Source: Streptomyces ureilyticus
GTDB lineage: Bacteria; Actinomycetota; Actinomycetes; Streptomycetales; Streptomycetaceae
Reading direction: 5' to 3'
Assembly (NCBI RefSeq): GCF_011045025.1
Contig: NZ_JAAKZX010000066.1
Coordinates: forward strand, 1 to 44,753
Length of the DNA: 44,753 nt
The notes under the pieces are model-generated. The model saw only the letters and a list, made by a program, of their open reading frames with translations, had not been told where the DNA came from and searched no databases. The translations under genes were made by a program, and so were the position numbers. Shown piece after piece: positions 25,087 to 32,740 of the stretch (position 1 is the stretch's first letter; each line of letters opens with the position of its first letter).

Positions 25087-25976
25087 GAAAGTGCCCTCCC
25101 CAGTGCTCGTCGGGCCAGCGCGGCGACGGTGCGCCGCAGGTGCAGTACAGCGGGCGGCAGTTGCTCCACGGAGCCGTCCTCCGCGGGGACCGGGTCGGGG
25201 ATGCAGGCCGCCGCGACGTACTCCCCGAAGGCGTCCCGCGCTTCCGGCACGATCGCGCGGTTGTTGTCCCAGTCGATCAGCGAGGCGACCCACTGCTCGG
25301 CCTCCAGAGGCCGCAGCGGCATCGGCGCTATGGCGCCGACGGCGCACCGCACTCCACGCCGGGCGGGGTCGAGGACGAGCGCCACGGACGCCAGGGCGCG
25401 TCCGGGGCCGGTCCGTCCGGTCGCCTTCAGGAAGACCTGCGGGGCGTGCAGCAACGGCACGCGCACGTACCCGATGAGTTCACCGGCGCGCAGCATCTCC
25501 ACGCCGGCGAGCAGATGCGAGACGGGGATCTCACGGCGGGCGCCGCCCTGGCCCGCGATGATCAACGTGGCCTCCAGGGCGGCCAGTACCGGAAGCGCGT
25601 CTCCCGTAGGGGCGGCCGAGGCGATGTTGCCGCCCAGGGTGCCCGCGTTACGGATCTGCGGGGGGCCGGCGGCTCTCGCGGCGGCCGCGAGGGCGGGGAT
25701 GAGGGCCGCGAAGTCGGGGCGGCCCATGCGGGCGTGGGTGAGGCCCGCGCCGAGCAGCGCGTGGCCGTCCTGGTACTGCCAGCCGCGGATCTCGCTGATC
25801 CGGCCGAGGCCGACGAGCGCGGCGGGCCGCATATGCCCGGAGTTGACGGAGGTCATGAGGTCGGTGCCGCCGGCCACCGGAACGGCCGCCGGCATGGCGG
25901 CGAGCGCCGCCACGGCCTCGTCCAGAGACGCGGGCAGCGTCACGGTCTGCGCCGCCTGCGGTGCGTGCGTGGTCAA
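25083..25976 (-). CDS. Molybdenum hydroxylase FAD-binding subunit
   Basis: A 297-residue FAD subunit of the CoxM/XdhC-type family. It shows PVAGGTDLM in the first FAD-binding segment and RNAGTLGGNIASAAPTGD in the second, as in CO dehydrogenase medium subunits. I choose the TTG at 25976, eight bases after AAGGGG; the frame remains open to an ATG at 26066, but the extra 30 residues look unlike the family. First gene of a three-gene operon FAD-FeS-Mo with 4-bp overlaps throughout. Confidence 0.87.
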   Translation of the reverse strand: MTTHAPQAAQTVTLPASLDEAVAALAAMPAAVPVAGGTDLMTSVNSGHMRPAALVGLGRISEIRGWQYQDGHALLGAGLTHARMGRPDFAALIPALAAAARAAGPPQIRNAGTLGGNIASAAPTGDALPVLAALEATLIIAGQGGARREIPVSHLLAGVEMLRAGELIGYVRVPLLHAPQVFLKATGRTGPGRALASVALVLDPARRGVRCAVGAIAPMPLRPLEAEQWVASLIDWDNNRAIVPEARDAFGEYVAAACIPDPVPAEDGSVEQLPPAVLHLRRTVAALARRALGRALS

Positions 25977-26111
25977 ACCGGCTGCCCCTTCCCGCTGTCC
26001 CACCTGGTCCCACCTTGTGTTGCCGTACGGTACGTGCTGACAGGGCGGACGTGGCAACTCTGGCACATCTTCCTCACTGCACGGTGCGGGGGTCCGCTAG
26101 GAGGCTTTCGC

Positions 26112-26128
26112 ACCCGCAACTGGCGGGT
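26112..26128 (-). terminator. Weak hairpin after the GH20 gene
   Basis: ACCCGC-AACTG-GCGGGT lies 126 bp downstream of the hexosaminidase stop, between it and the molybdenum hydroxylase operon. The stem is only 6 bp. The rest of 25977-26253 shows no gene; a duplicated GGTGGGAC (minus strand) lies just before the FAD-subunit start. Confidence 0.3.
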
Positions 26129-26253
26129 TGGTCCGATTTCGCACGACATCACCGGTCAGGGCTAATTCGCACTCTTCACAGACCCTTGTGCGTCTTTCGC
26201 CCGGTGCCACCGTTCCAGGGCGGCCGGTTCGCGGCAGCCCCTTGGGAGTCGGC

Positions 26254-28029
26254 TCACACGTTTGGGGGCGCCCCCTCGATCGGGCGTCCGAGCACCCCCG
26301 GTCGCCGCTGCCAGGGCAGAGGGCCCGTAGGCGGGCGATAGGCCACTCCCAGGGCGTCAAGTCGCCTGTAGTGGGCGGTCATCCGCTGCTCGAACCCCGC
26401 GAAGTCGCGTTCCGCTGGGGCGGGCAGCGCACTCCACGCGACCTCGGCGAAGGCCGCGAGCCGAGGGAACGTCTGATAGTCCACGCGCGCGTGGTCCTCC
26501 ATCACCTCGGTCCACACATTGGCCTGCGTACCGAGGACATGCCGTGCCTGATCAGGGGTCAACTGCGGGGGTACGGGCTCGAAGCCGTAGACGTCCTCCA
26601 GGGTGCGTACGTAGCCGATGGGCACCGGTTCGTCGGCGCCGCCGTCCTGACGGTGGTCCAAGTACACCTGCTGCTCCGGGCACATGACGACGTCGTGGCC
26701 CGCCTGGGCGGCCGTAATGCCGCCTTGGTAGCCGCGCCATGACGAAACGGCAGCCCCAGGCGCAAGGCCCAATTTTGTCGTCTCGCCTCCGGGCGCTCTG
26801 ATCCCCTGTCGACTCCCCCAGCCTCCGGCCGGGGGTGCCCCCACCTCGTCGAGCGGTCGCTTCGCTCCCTCCTCCTCGTCGCTTTCGACAGGGGCGCGCA
26901 CTTCGGCTCGACTCCCGCCTTCGAGGATCTCGTCCCAGCCGATCAGCCGACGCCCGCGCGCGGTCAGCCAGTTGTCGAAGTGCCGGATGAACCACGACTG
27001 CAACGCGTCCTCGTCCGCGAGCCCCAAGTCCCTGATTCGCGCCTGCACCGTCGGCGACTGCCTCCACTGCTCCTTGGCGCACTCGTCGCCGCCGACGTGG
27101 ATGAACTCCGAGGGGAACAGCTCCAGGACCTCCTCGAAGACCTCCTCGTAGAACCGGAGGGTGTTGTCAGTGGGGGCGAGTACGTTGAGGGAGATGCCCC
27201 AGTTGTCCCAGACGGAGAGGGAGGTCGTGTCGATGACGTCGGTGTTGCCGAGTTCCGGATACGCGGCGATGGCGGCCTGCGAGTGGCCAGGGATGTCGAT
27301 CTCGGGGACGACGGAGATATGCCGCTCGGCGGCGTACGCGACGATCTCGCGGATGTCGTCCTGGGTGTAGTAGCCGCCGTGCGGCTTCTCCTCCCAGAAG
27401 GGCGAGGCACGATGGCCGAATTTCGTACGCGCCCGCCAGGAACCGACCTCCGTGAGCTTCGGGTGACGCTTGATCTCGATGCGCCAGCCCTGGTCGTCGG
27501 TGAGGTGGAAGTGGAAGACGTTCAGCTTGTGCGCGGCCATCAGGTCGAGATAGCGCAGCACGCCGTCCTTGGGCATGAAGTGGCGTGAGACGTCGAGCAT
27601 GAGACCGCGCCAGCGGAAGCGGGGCGCGTCCTCGATCGTGACGTACGGCACGGCCCAGGCGCGGTCGCGCCTGAGCGGTGCCCTGCGGTACGCCTCGGGG
27701 CCGAGGAGTTGCCGCAGTGACTGGGCGCCCCAGAACACACCGGCCGCGCTGCCGCCCTCGATGAGGACGCCGGATTCGTCGCTGACGAGGCGGTACTCCT
27801 CGGGGCCGAGTTCGGAGTCGAGTTGGAGCCCGATGCCGTCGCCGTAGCTGTCGTCGAGTTCCCGCCCTTCGTGCAGGGGCAGGCCGGTGGCCTCCCGGAG
27901 GACGGTGCGCAGCCAGTGGCCGACGCCCTCCGTCGCGGTGCCGGCGTAGAGCTGGGAGTGCGCCGTCAGCCGCACCTCGCCGCCCGAACCGGCAACGAGG
28001 CTGTGGGGCGCGGGGATCAGTTCACTCAC
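26254..28029 (-). CDS. Beta-N-acetylhexosaminidase, GH20, with an in-frame insertion
   Basis: 591 residues. An N-terminal GH20b domain precedes the catalytic barrel, with the Asp-Glu pair D315-E316 in HVGGDE and the GWDEILEGG loop. It removes terminal GlcNAc, probably from imported chitobiose. No signal peptide is visible, so it acts in the cytoplasm. Residues 373-421 are extra relative to the family, where EGG is normally followed directly by LAPGA-like sequence; they come from the element at 26767-26913. The GTG start lies five bases after AAGGA within the end of the permease gene. Last gene of an SBP-permease-permease-GH20 operon, equivalent in layout to das operons. Confidence 0.93.
   Translation of the reverse strand: MSELIPAPHSLVAGSGGEVRLTAHSQLYAGTATEGVGHWLRTVLREATGLPLHEGRELDDSYGDGIGLQLDSELGPEEYRLVSDESGVLIEGGSAAGVFWGAQSLRQLLGPEAYRRAPLRRDRAWAVPYVTIEDAPRFRWRGLMLDVSRHFMPKDGVLRYLDLMAAHKLNVFHFHLTDDQGWRIEIKRHPKLTEVGSWRARTKFGHRASPFWEEKPHGGYYTQDDIREIVAYAAERHISVVPEIDIPGHSQAAIAAYPELGNTDVIDTTSLSVWDNWGISLNVLAPTDNTLRFYEEVFEEVLELFPSEFIHVGGDECAKEQWRQSPTVQARIRDLGLADEDALQSWFIRHFDNWLTARGRRLIGWDEILEGGSRAEVRAPVESDEEEGAKRPLDEVGAPPAGGWGSRQGIRAPGGETTKLGLAPGAAVSSWRGYQGGITAAQAGHDVVMCPEQQVYLDHRQDGGADEPVPIGYVRTLEDVYGFEPVPPQLTPDQARHVLGTQANVWTEVMEDHARVDYQTFPRLAAFAEVAWSALPAPAERDFAGFEQRMTAHYRRLDALGVAYRPPTGPLPWQRRPGVLGRPIEGAPPNV
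26767..26913. mobile_element. 147-bp palindromic element in frame inside the GH20 gene
   Basis: A 147-bp (49-codon) segment interrupts the conserved GWDEILEGG/LAPGA boundary of the hexosaminidase. It contains terminal-like inverted repeats CCCCTGTCGA (26803-26812) and TCGACAGGGG (26885-26894) and an inner GC-rich region around CCGGCCGG and GGGGGTGCCCCC. These resemble palindromic repeats dispersed in Streptomyces intergenic regions. The element is an exact multiple of three and encodes hydrophilic residues. No transposase or clear target duplication is visible. The exact ends are inferred from protein comparison. Confidence 0.6.
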
Positions 28030-28030
28030 G

Positions 28031-28897
28031 TCAGTCCTTTACCGCGCCGCCCAGTCCGGAGACCAGCCGTCGCTGTACGAGTACGAAGAAGACCAGCACC
28101 GGAATCGTCATCACCGTGGACGCCGCCATGACGCCGCCCCAGTCCGGCTCTTCCGGCTTGTAGAAGACGAGGAGAGCCATCGGCAGAGTCGACTGCGAAG
28201 TGTCGCTGATGATGAAGGACTTGGCGAACAGGAAGTCGTTCCAGGTCGAGATGAACGAGAACACACTGGTGGCGACGAGCCCGGGAAAGACCAGAGGGAA
28301 AAGGATCTGCCACAGGAATCGCGCCCGGCTCGCTCCGTCGATGTACGCGGCCTCCTCCAGGGCCTCCGGGACCGCCTTCACAAAGCCCCGCAGCATCCAG
28401 ATGGCGAACGGCAGGGAGAACGCGATGTGCGGCAGGACCAGCGAACCCAGCGTGTTCAGCTGACCGAAGTCCCGCATCAGAAAGAAGAGGGGGATCGTCA
28501 GCGCCTCGATGGGCACCATCTGCGCGATGAGGAACATGATCAGCAAGGTCGTGCGGAAGCGGAATCGGAATCGTGTCACCGCGGTCGCCGCGAGGAACGC
28601 GATGAGTGCGGAGACGACGACCACGGCGACCGCGACGGTAAGGCTGTTGAGGAAGTAACGGCCGAATTCCTGCTGCCCGAAGACGCGTCGGAAGGAATCC
28701 AGGGACGGGGTGAGCGTCCAGGGACGGGGCTCGGTCGACTCGATCTCGCCGGCCGGTTTGAAGGCGCTCAGCACCATCCAGTAGAGAGGGAACGCGACCA
28801 CGGCGGCGATCAGCAGAGCCGACGCCTCCGCGGCCAGCCGCCAGGGCCGGCGCACCCGGAACCGTACGGGAAAACGCGACGAACTCAAGGAACTCAC
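28031..28897 (-). CDS. Sugar ABC transporter permease (MalG/DasC type)
   Basis: 288 residues with six membrane helices and the cytoplasmic EAA loop EALEEAAYIDGASRARF that contacts the ATPase. The GTG start overlaps the upstream permease stop by 4 bp (GTGA). No ATPase gene is in the operon. In Streptomyces such importers share the MsiK ATPase encoded elsewhere. Its partners are the permease at 28894-29952 and the lipoprotein at 29958-31298. The adjacent hexosaminidase suggests an amino-sugar oligomer as substrate. Confidence 0.92.
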   Translation of the reverse strand: MSSLSSSRFPVRFRVRRPWRLAAEASALLIAAVVAFPLYWMVLSAFKPAGEIESTEPRPWTLTPSLDSFRRVFGQQEFGRYFLNSLTVAVAVVVVSALIAFLAATAVTRFRFRFRTTLLIMFLIAQMVPIEALTIPLFFLMRDFGQLNTLGSLVLPHIAFSLPFAIWMLRGFVKAVPEALEEAAYIDGASRARFLWQILFPLVFPGLVATSVFSFISTWNDFLFAKSFIISDTSQSTLPMALLVFYKPEEPDWGGVMAASTVMTIPVLVFFVLVQRRLVSGLGGAVKD

Positions 28898-29952
28898 AGT
28901 TCCTCCCCCTGCCTGCGCAGCAGCCGCAGATAGACGAGTGTGACCGCCAGCAGAATCAGCAGCATCACCACTCCGATCGCCGAGCCGAGGCTGTACTGCG
29001 AGGAGGCGAACGCCTTCTGATACGCGTACACGTTCAGCACGAGGTTCTGTCCGGCGATGCCTCCGCCGTTCGTCATGACGTAGATCTGGGTGAAGACCTT
29101 GAAGTCCCAGATGACCGACTGGATGGTGACGACCACGAGGATCGGCCGGAGCATCGGCGCGAGCACCGAGCGCCAGATGCGCCACTGCGAGGCGCCGTCC
29201 AGGGCGGCCGCCTCCAGCACCTCTTCCGGGACGGCGCGGATGCCCGCGTACACCGTGACCATCACGAACGGGAAGGAGCACCAGACGACTTCGAGGAGTA
29301 CGAGGCCGAAGGCGCTGTAGCGGTCGTACGTCCACGAGTGGTCGCCGAGACCCAGCATGCGGTTGACCGGCCCGAAGTCGGGGTCGAACAGGAGCAGCCA
29401 CACGGTCGAGCCGGTGACCGCGGGCGTGGCCCAGGCGCCGAGCGCGGCCAGCATCAGGGCGAGCCGCGGCACGGCCCGTACGCGCGTCAGCAGCACGGCG
29501 AGCGCGCAGCCGACGGCGAGCGTCGACACGACGCAGCCCGCCGCGAACACCATGGTCGCGAGCAGCACTTGCCAGAACTGATCGTCCGCGAAGAGCGTCG
29601 CGTAGTTCCCGAACCCCTGGAAGGTCGTCGGTTCCCCACCGCTGACCTGGGCCTGCGTGTACTCGAGGAACGAGATCAGCCCGAGCTGGTAGACGGGGTA
29701 GACCATCAGCCCGCCGAGAACGACGAGGGCGGGCGCGAGATAGAGCCACGGCGTCCAGCCACCGCTCCCGCGCCGCCACGTGCGCCCCGGCCGGCCACCA
29801 CCGCGCGCCGGGCTGCCCGCCACCCGCCGGGCCGGGACCGAAGCCCCGCCGACCGGAGACTTGCGGGCCATCCCCACGCCACCGCGCGCCGCACTCCCCG
29901 CCGCTGAGCCGTGGCCCGGCGGCGGAGGGCCCGGGAGCGGGTCTTTCGTCAT
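28894..29952 (-). CDS. Sugar ABC transporter permease (MalF/DasB type)
   Basis: 352 residues from the ATG at 29952, eight bases after GGGG; a GTG at 29961 overlapping the preceding stop is also possible. A Gly/Arg/Pro-rich cytoplasmic tail of about 65 residues precedes six helices, unusual in length for the family. The EAA loop reads EEVLEAAALDGASQWRIW. It forms a heterodimer with the 28031-28897 permease and is fed by the upstream lipoprotein. Confidence 0.92.
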   Translation of the reverse strand: MTKDPLPGPPPPGHGSAAGSAARGGVGMARKSPVGGASVPARRVAGSPARGGGRPGRTWRRGSGGWTPWLYLAPALVVLGGLMVYPVYQLGLISFLEYTQAQVSGGEPTTFQGFGNYATLFADDQFWQVLLATMVFAAGCVVSTLAVGCALAVLLTRVRAVPRLALMLAALGAWATPAVTGSTVWLLLFDPDFGPVNRMLGLGDHSWTYDRYSAFGLVLLEVVWCSFPFVMVTVYAGIRAVPEEVLEAAALDGASQWRIWRSVLAPMLRPILVVVTIQSVIWDFKVFTQIYVMTNGGGIAGQNLVLNVYAYQKAFASSQYSLGSAIGVVMLLILLAVTLVYLRLLRRQGEEL

Positions 29953-29957
29953 GCGCT

Positions 29958-31298
29958 TCACCCCGCGGAGCTGAACGCGTCGTTCATCTTCTTCGTCGCG
30001 TCCTCAGAAGCCGCCGCCACGTCCTTCTTGCCGCTGATGACCTCCTGGAACATCGTCGGCAGGACGAGCGAGGCGTCGATCTGCGCCCAGGCCGGCGAGG
30101 CGGGTACGAACTTGGTGCCGGCGCCGAGCGTCTTCACGAAGGGCTCGACGAACGGCTCCTTCTTCGCGACGTCCGCGCGCACGTCCGAGTACGTCGGCAG
30201 GAAGCCCATGGCGTCGAAGAGTTCGCCCTGCGTCTTCTTCGAGGCGAGCTGCTGCATGAGGTCGACGGCGAGCGTGCGGTGCGAAGTGCTCTTCAGTACG
30301 CCGATGTTGTTGCCGCCCGCGAAGGCCGGCGCGACCTCGCCCGTCTTCAGACCCGGCAGCGGTACGACGGCGTACTTGCCCTTGACCTTCCCGGCCTCGA
30401 CCGCCTGGTGGTTGAAGTCACCGGCGATCGCCATGCCCGCCTTGCCCGAGGCGAAGGCTGTGACCGTGTCGTTGCCGCTCATGCCCGCGCACTTGGCGGC
30501 CGGGCAGTTGTCGTCACCGAAGAGCGAGGTGTACGCCTCGATGCCCTTCTGGGCGCCCTTGCTGTCCATCGTCGCGGCGTACGAACCGCCCTTGTCCTCG
30601 GCGATCTCACCGCCGTTGGACCAGATGAACGGCATCGCGGCGTACGTGGACGCGCCGCCGACCACGAGCCCGTACAGCTCGGGCCTCGTCTGCCGGATCT
30701 CCTTGGCGGCGGCGATCAACTCGCTCTGCGTCCTGGGAACTTGGAGGCCCAGTTCCTTGAAGATGTCGGTGCGGTAGTACAGGGCGCGGACGCCGACGAA
30801 GAACGGGGCGCCGTAGATCTTCCCGTCGACGGTCACGGACTGCTTGGCCGTCGGGTCGGTGTCCTTGGCCTCGCTCCAGTCCCCGAACTCCTCGGTGATG
30901 TCGGCGAGTCCACCGTCCTTGACGTATCCGGCGGTGTCGGTGTTGCCGTACTCCATGAGGTCCGGCGCGCTCTTGGGATCGTTGAAGGCGGCCTTGATCC
31001 GCTGGGCGCGGGTCTCGACCGGTATGTACTCGACGTCGACCTTCGTGCCCTCGTGGGCCTTCTCGAAGGCGTCCACGGTGGCGTCGACGACCTTCTGCTT
31101 CGGCCCGGTGTTGACCTCCTGGAAGAGCCACACGCGCAGCGTCCCGCTCTTCTCGTCCTTGCCGCCGGAACTGTCGGAGGACTCAGGGGCACACGCGGTC
31201 GCGGTGAGGGCCGCGACGACAAGTACGGCCACCGGGGCGGCAGTTCGGGCAGAGTGCCGGGCCGAGAGGCGGGCAGGGAATCTGACGGGGAACTTCAT
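29958..31298 (-). CDS. Sugar-binding lipoprotein of an ABC importer (DasA/NgcE-like)
   Basis: A 446-residue family 1 solute-binding protein. A signal peptide ends at the lipobox-like ALTATAC with C36 as the lipidation site, followed by a Ser/Gly/Lys linker. The mature protein contains the family motif AFNDPKSAPDLMEYGNTD. The ATG at 31298 follows GGAGG by seven bases. First gene of the importer-hexosaminidase operon. The linked GH20 enzyme and an upstream dre-like site point to chitobiose or another GlcNAc oligomer; the exact sugar is inferred. Confidence 0.92.
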   Translation of the reverse strand: MKFPVRFPARLSARHSARTAAPVAVLVVAALTATACAPESSDSSGGKDEKSGTLRVWLFQEVNTGPKQKVVDATVDAFEKAHEGTKVDVEYIPVETRAQRIKAAFNDPKSAPDLMEYGNTDTAGYVKDGGLADITEEFGDWSEAKDTDPTAKQSVTVDGKIYGAPFFVGVRALYYRTDIFKELGLQVPRTQSELIAAAKEIRQTRPELYGLVVGGASTYAAMPFIWSNGGEIAEDKGGSYAATMDSKGAQKGIEAYTSLFGDDNCPAAKCAGMSGNDTVTAFASGKAGMAIAGDFNHQAVEAGKVKGKYAVVPLPGLKTGEVAPAFAGGNNIGVLKSTSHRTLAVDLMQQLASKKTQGELFDAMGFLPTYSDVRADVAKKEPFVEPFVKTLGAGTKFVPASPAWAQIDASLVLPTMFQEVISGKKDVAAASEDATKKMNDAFSSAG

Positions 31299-31319
31299 CG
31301 GGCTTCCTCCGAGGGTGCG

Positions 31320-31355
31320 TTGCAACATGCGCAATGGCTGTTTCGCTCTGCACAA
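31320..31355. promoter_or_regulatory. Direct TGCRCAA repeats before the importer operon
   Basis: TGCGCAA (31328-31334) and TGCACAA (31349-31355) are spaced 21 bp, two helical turns, with TTGCAA at 31320-31325 and TGTGCAA further upstream (31438-31444). They lie 22-57 bp before the start of the binding protein. The pattern resembles operators of LacI or ROK sugar regulators, but I cannot name the protein. Confidence 0.35.
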
Positions 31356-31401
31356 CACCACGGAGGCTAGGAGTTCACGAGCACACGAACAAGGCCCTCC
31401 C

Positions 31402-31417
31402 AAAGGTCTCTACCACT
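31402..31417. promoter_or_regulatory. DasR-binding (dre) site candidate
   Basis: AAAGGTCTCTACCACT matches the dre consensus ACTGGTCTAGACCACT at 12 of 16 positions, including the GGTCT and ACC half-site cores. It lies 104-119 bp upstream of the binding-protein start. DasR is the GlcNAc-phosphate-responsive GntR regulator of chitin and GlcNAc genes in Streptomyces, which fits the operon's apparent substrate. Confidence 0.6.
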
Positions 31418-31461
31418 CTGTGACCGCCGAAAGCGCCCTGTGCAACGGCCCTGGACATACG

Positions 31462-31502
31462 ACGAGGCCGCGGCACCCCGCATCGGGGTGCCGCGGCCTC
31501 GT
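31462..31502. terminator. Strong 18-bp stem terminator after DUF3039
   Basis: ACGAGGCCGCGGCACCCC (31462-31479) is the perfect complement of 31485-31502, with loop GCATC. It lies 50 bp after the minus-strand DUF3039 stop and insulates the importer operon promoter. There is no T-tract, as is common in Streptomyces. Confidence 0.8.
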
Positions 31503-31552
31503 TGGGCATGCCGCACTACACGACGTACACGCCTGCCTAAGGGAAAGCGGCG

Positions 31553-31846
31553 TTACTTGTCGCCGCCCTTGCCCTGGTCTCCGCCGGAGCCCATGGACTC
31601 GTAGATCTCCTTGCACATGGGACACACGGGATACTTCTTCGGATCGCGGCCCGGGACCCACACCTTGCCGCAGAGCGCGACAACAGGCGTGCCGTCCAGC
31701 GCGCTCGCCATGATCTTGTCCTTCTGGACGTAATGGGCGAAGCGCTCGTGGTCACCGTCACCGTGCGAGGTCTGCGGCGCCGGCTCGACCAGGGTCCCCG
31801 TACCAGTCCCGCGCTGAGGCTGGGTCTCAGGCTCAAGAGTGCTCAT
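31553..31846 (-). CDS. DUF3039 zinc-ribbon-like protein
   Basis: A 97-residue actinobacterial protein of unknown function. The centre has HERFAHYVQKDKI, then four-residue spaced Cys pairs: ALCGK and CPMC, likely binding zinc. The N-terminus is Pro/Thr/Gln-rich and the tail Gly/Lys-rich. I choose the ATG at 31846: TACCCT (31854-31859) ends seven bases upstream and no ribosome binding site exists, so translation is probably leaderless. Confidence 0.85.
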   Translation of the reverse strand: MSTLEPETQPQRGTGTGTLVEPAPQTSHGDGDHERFAHYVQKDKIMASALDGTPVVALCGKVWVPGRDPKKYPVCPMCKEIYESMGSGGDQGKGGDK

Positions 31847-31875
31847 GACTGCAAGGGTACTGAAGCTCACAGGCA

Positions 31876-32448
31876 TCAGTTGAGCGAAGGGTCATCCGGG
31901 TACGTGGCCACCATCGCCAGCTCGTTGCGCTGCCGGCGGAGCACCTCGCGCCACAGCCGTTCCGGAACCGGGGAGGAGACGTCGCCGGGCTCGGACTCGA
32001 CGACGTACCAGGCGCCCTCGGTCAGTTCGTCCTCCAGCTGGCCCGGGCCCCAGCCGGCGTACCCGGCGAAGATCCGCAGGCTGCCGACGGCCGAGGCGAG
32101 CAGTTCCGGCGGGGCCTCCAGGTCCACGAGCCCGATCGCGCCGTGCACCCGGCGCCAGCCGAGCGGCGCGCGCTCCCCCAGGGAGCCGCCGGGGATGACC
32201 GCGACACCGAGCGCCGAGTCGAGCGAGACCGGACCGCCCTGGAACACGACGCCGGGCTCTCCGGCGAGGTCCGCCCAGCCCTCGAGGATGTCGCCGACGT
32301 CCACCGGGGTGGGGCGGTTGAGGACGACACCCAGGGAACCCTCCTCGTCGTGGTCGAGGAGCAGCACCACAGCGCGGTCGAAGTTCGGGTCCGCCAGGGC
32401 GGGAGTGGCCACGAGCAGCCGCCCTGTGAGCGAGGACACCTCGGTCAT
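31876..32448 (-). CDS. YqgE/AlgH family protein
   Basis: 190 residues from the ATG at 32448 (an in-frame ATG at 32457 is equally possible). The family core is present: GRLLVATPALADPNFDRAVVLLLDHDEEGSLGVVLNRP, read in segments, followed by FQGGPVS and FAGYAGWGPGQLEDEL. The function of YqgE/AlgH is not settled despite wide conservation. It is divergent from murA across about 290 bp. The DUF3039 gene follows 29 bp later in the same direction but appears to have its own leaderless promoter. Confidence 0.92.
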   Translation of the reverse strand: MTEVSSLTGRLLVATPALADPNFDRAVVLLLDHDEEGSLGVVLNRPTPVDVGDILEGWADLAGEPGVVFQGGPVSLDSALGVAVIPGGSLGERAPLGWRRVHGAIGLVDLEAPPELLASAVGSLRIFAGYAGWGPGQLEDELTEGAWYVVESEPGDVSSPVPERLWREVLRRQRNELAMVATYPDDPSLN

Positions 32449-32740
32449 GCCTGACATGATCTCGCATCTTCCCCCTGGGAGGGGAGGCATTGCCAAGGGA
32501 GCGGTGAATGCAGCTCAGGGCGTAAAGGAGCAGGCGGAGCGCACGGCCGCGCCAGTGACCCCGCGTACCCGCCGGAGAACCGTTCGTGTTGTGGCAAAGC
32601 TATGACGGAGCTGAGCCGTACTTGGGCTACCGATACCGGGGTAGGCGGCCATTACGCTTGCTTCTCCGGTTCACCGGCCGCCCCAGCGAACCTGCCCCGT
32701 GAACCTGCCCCCTGTCCAACTTCATCGGAACGCGAGATAC

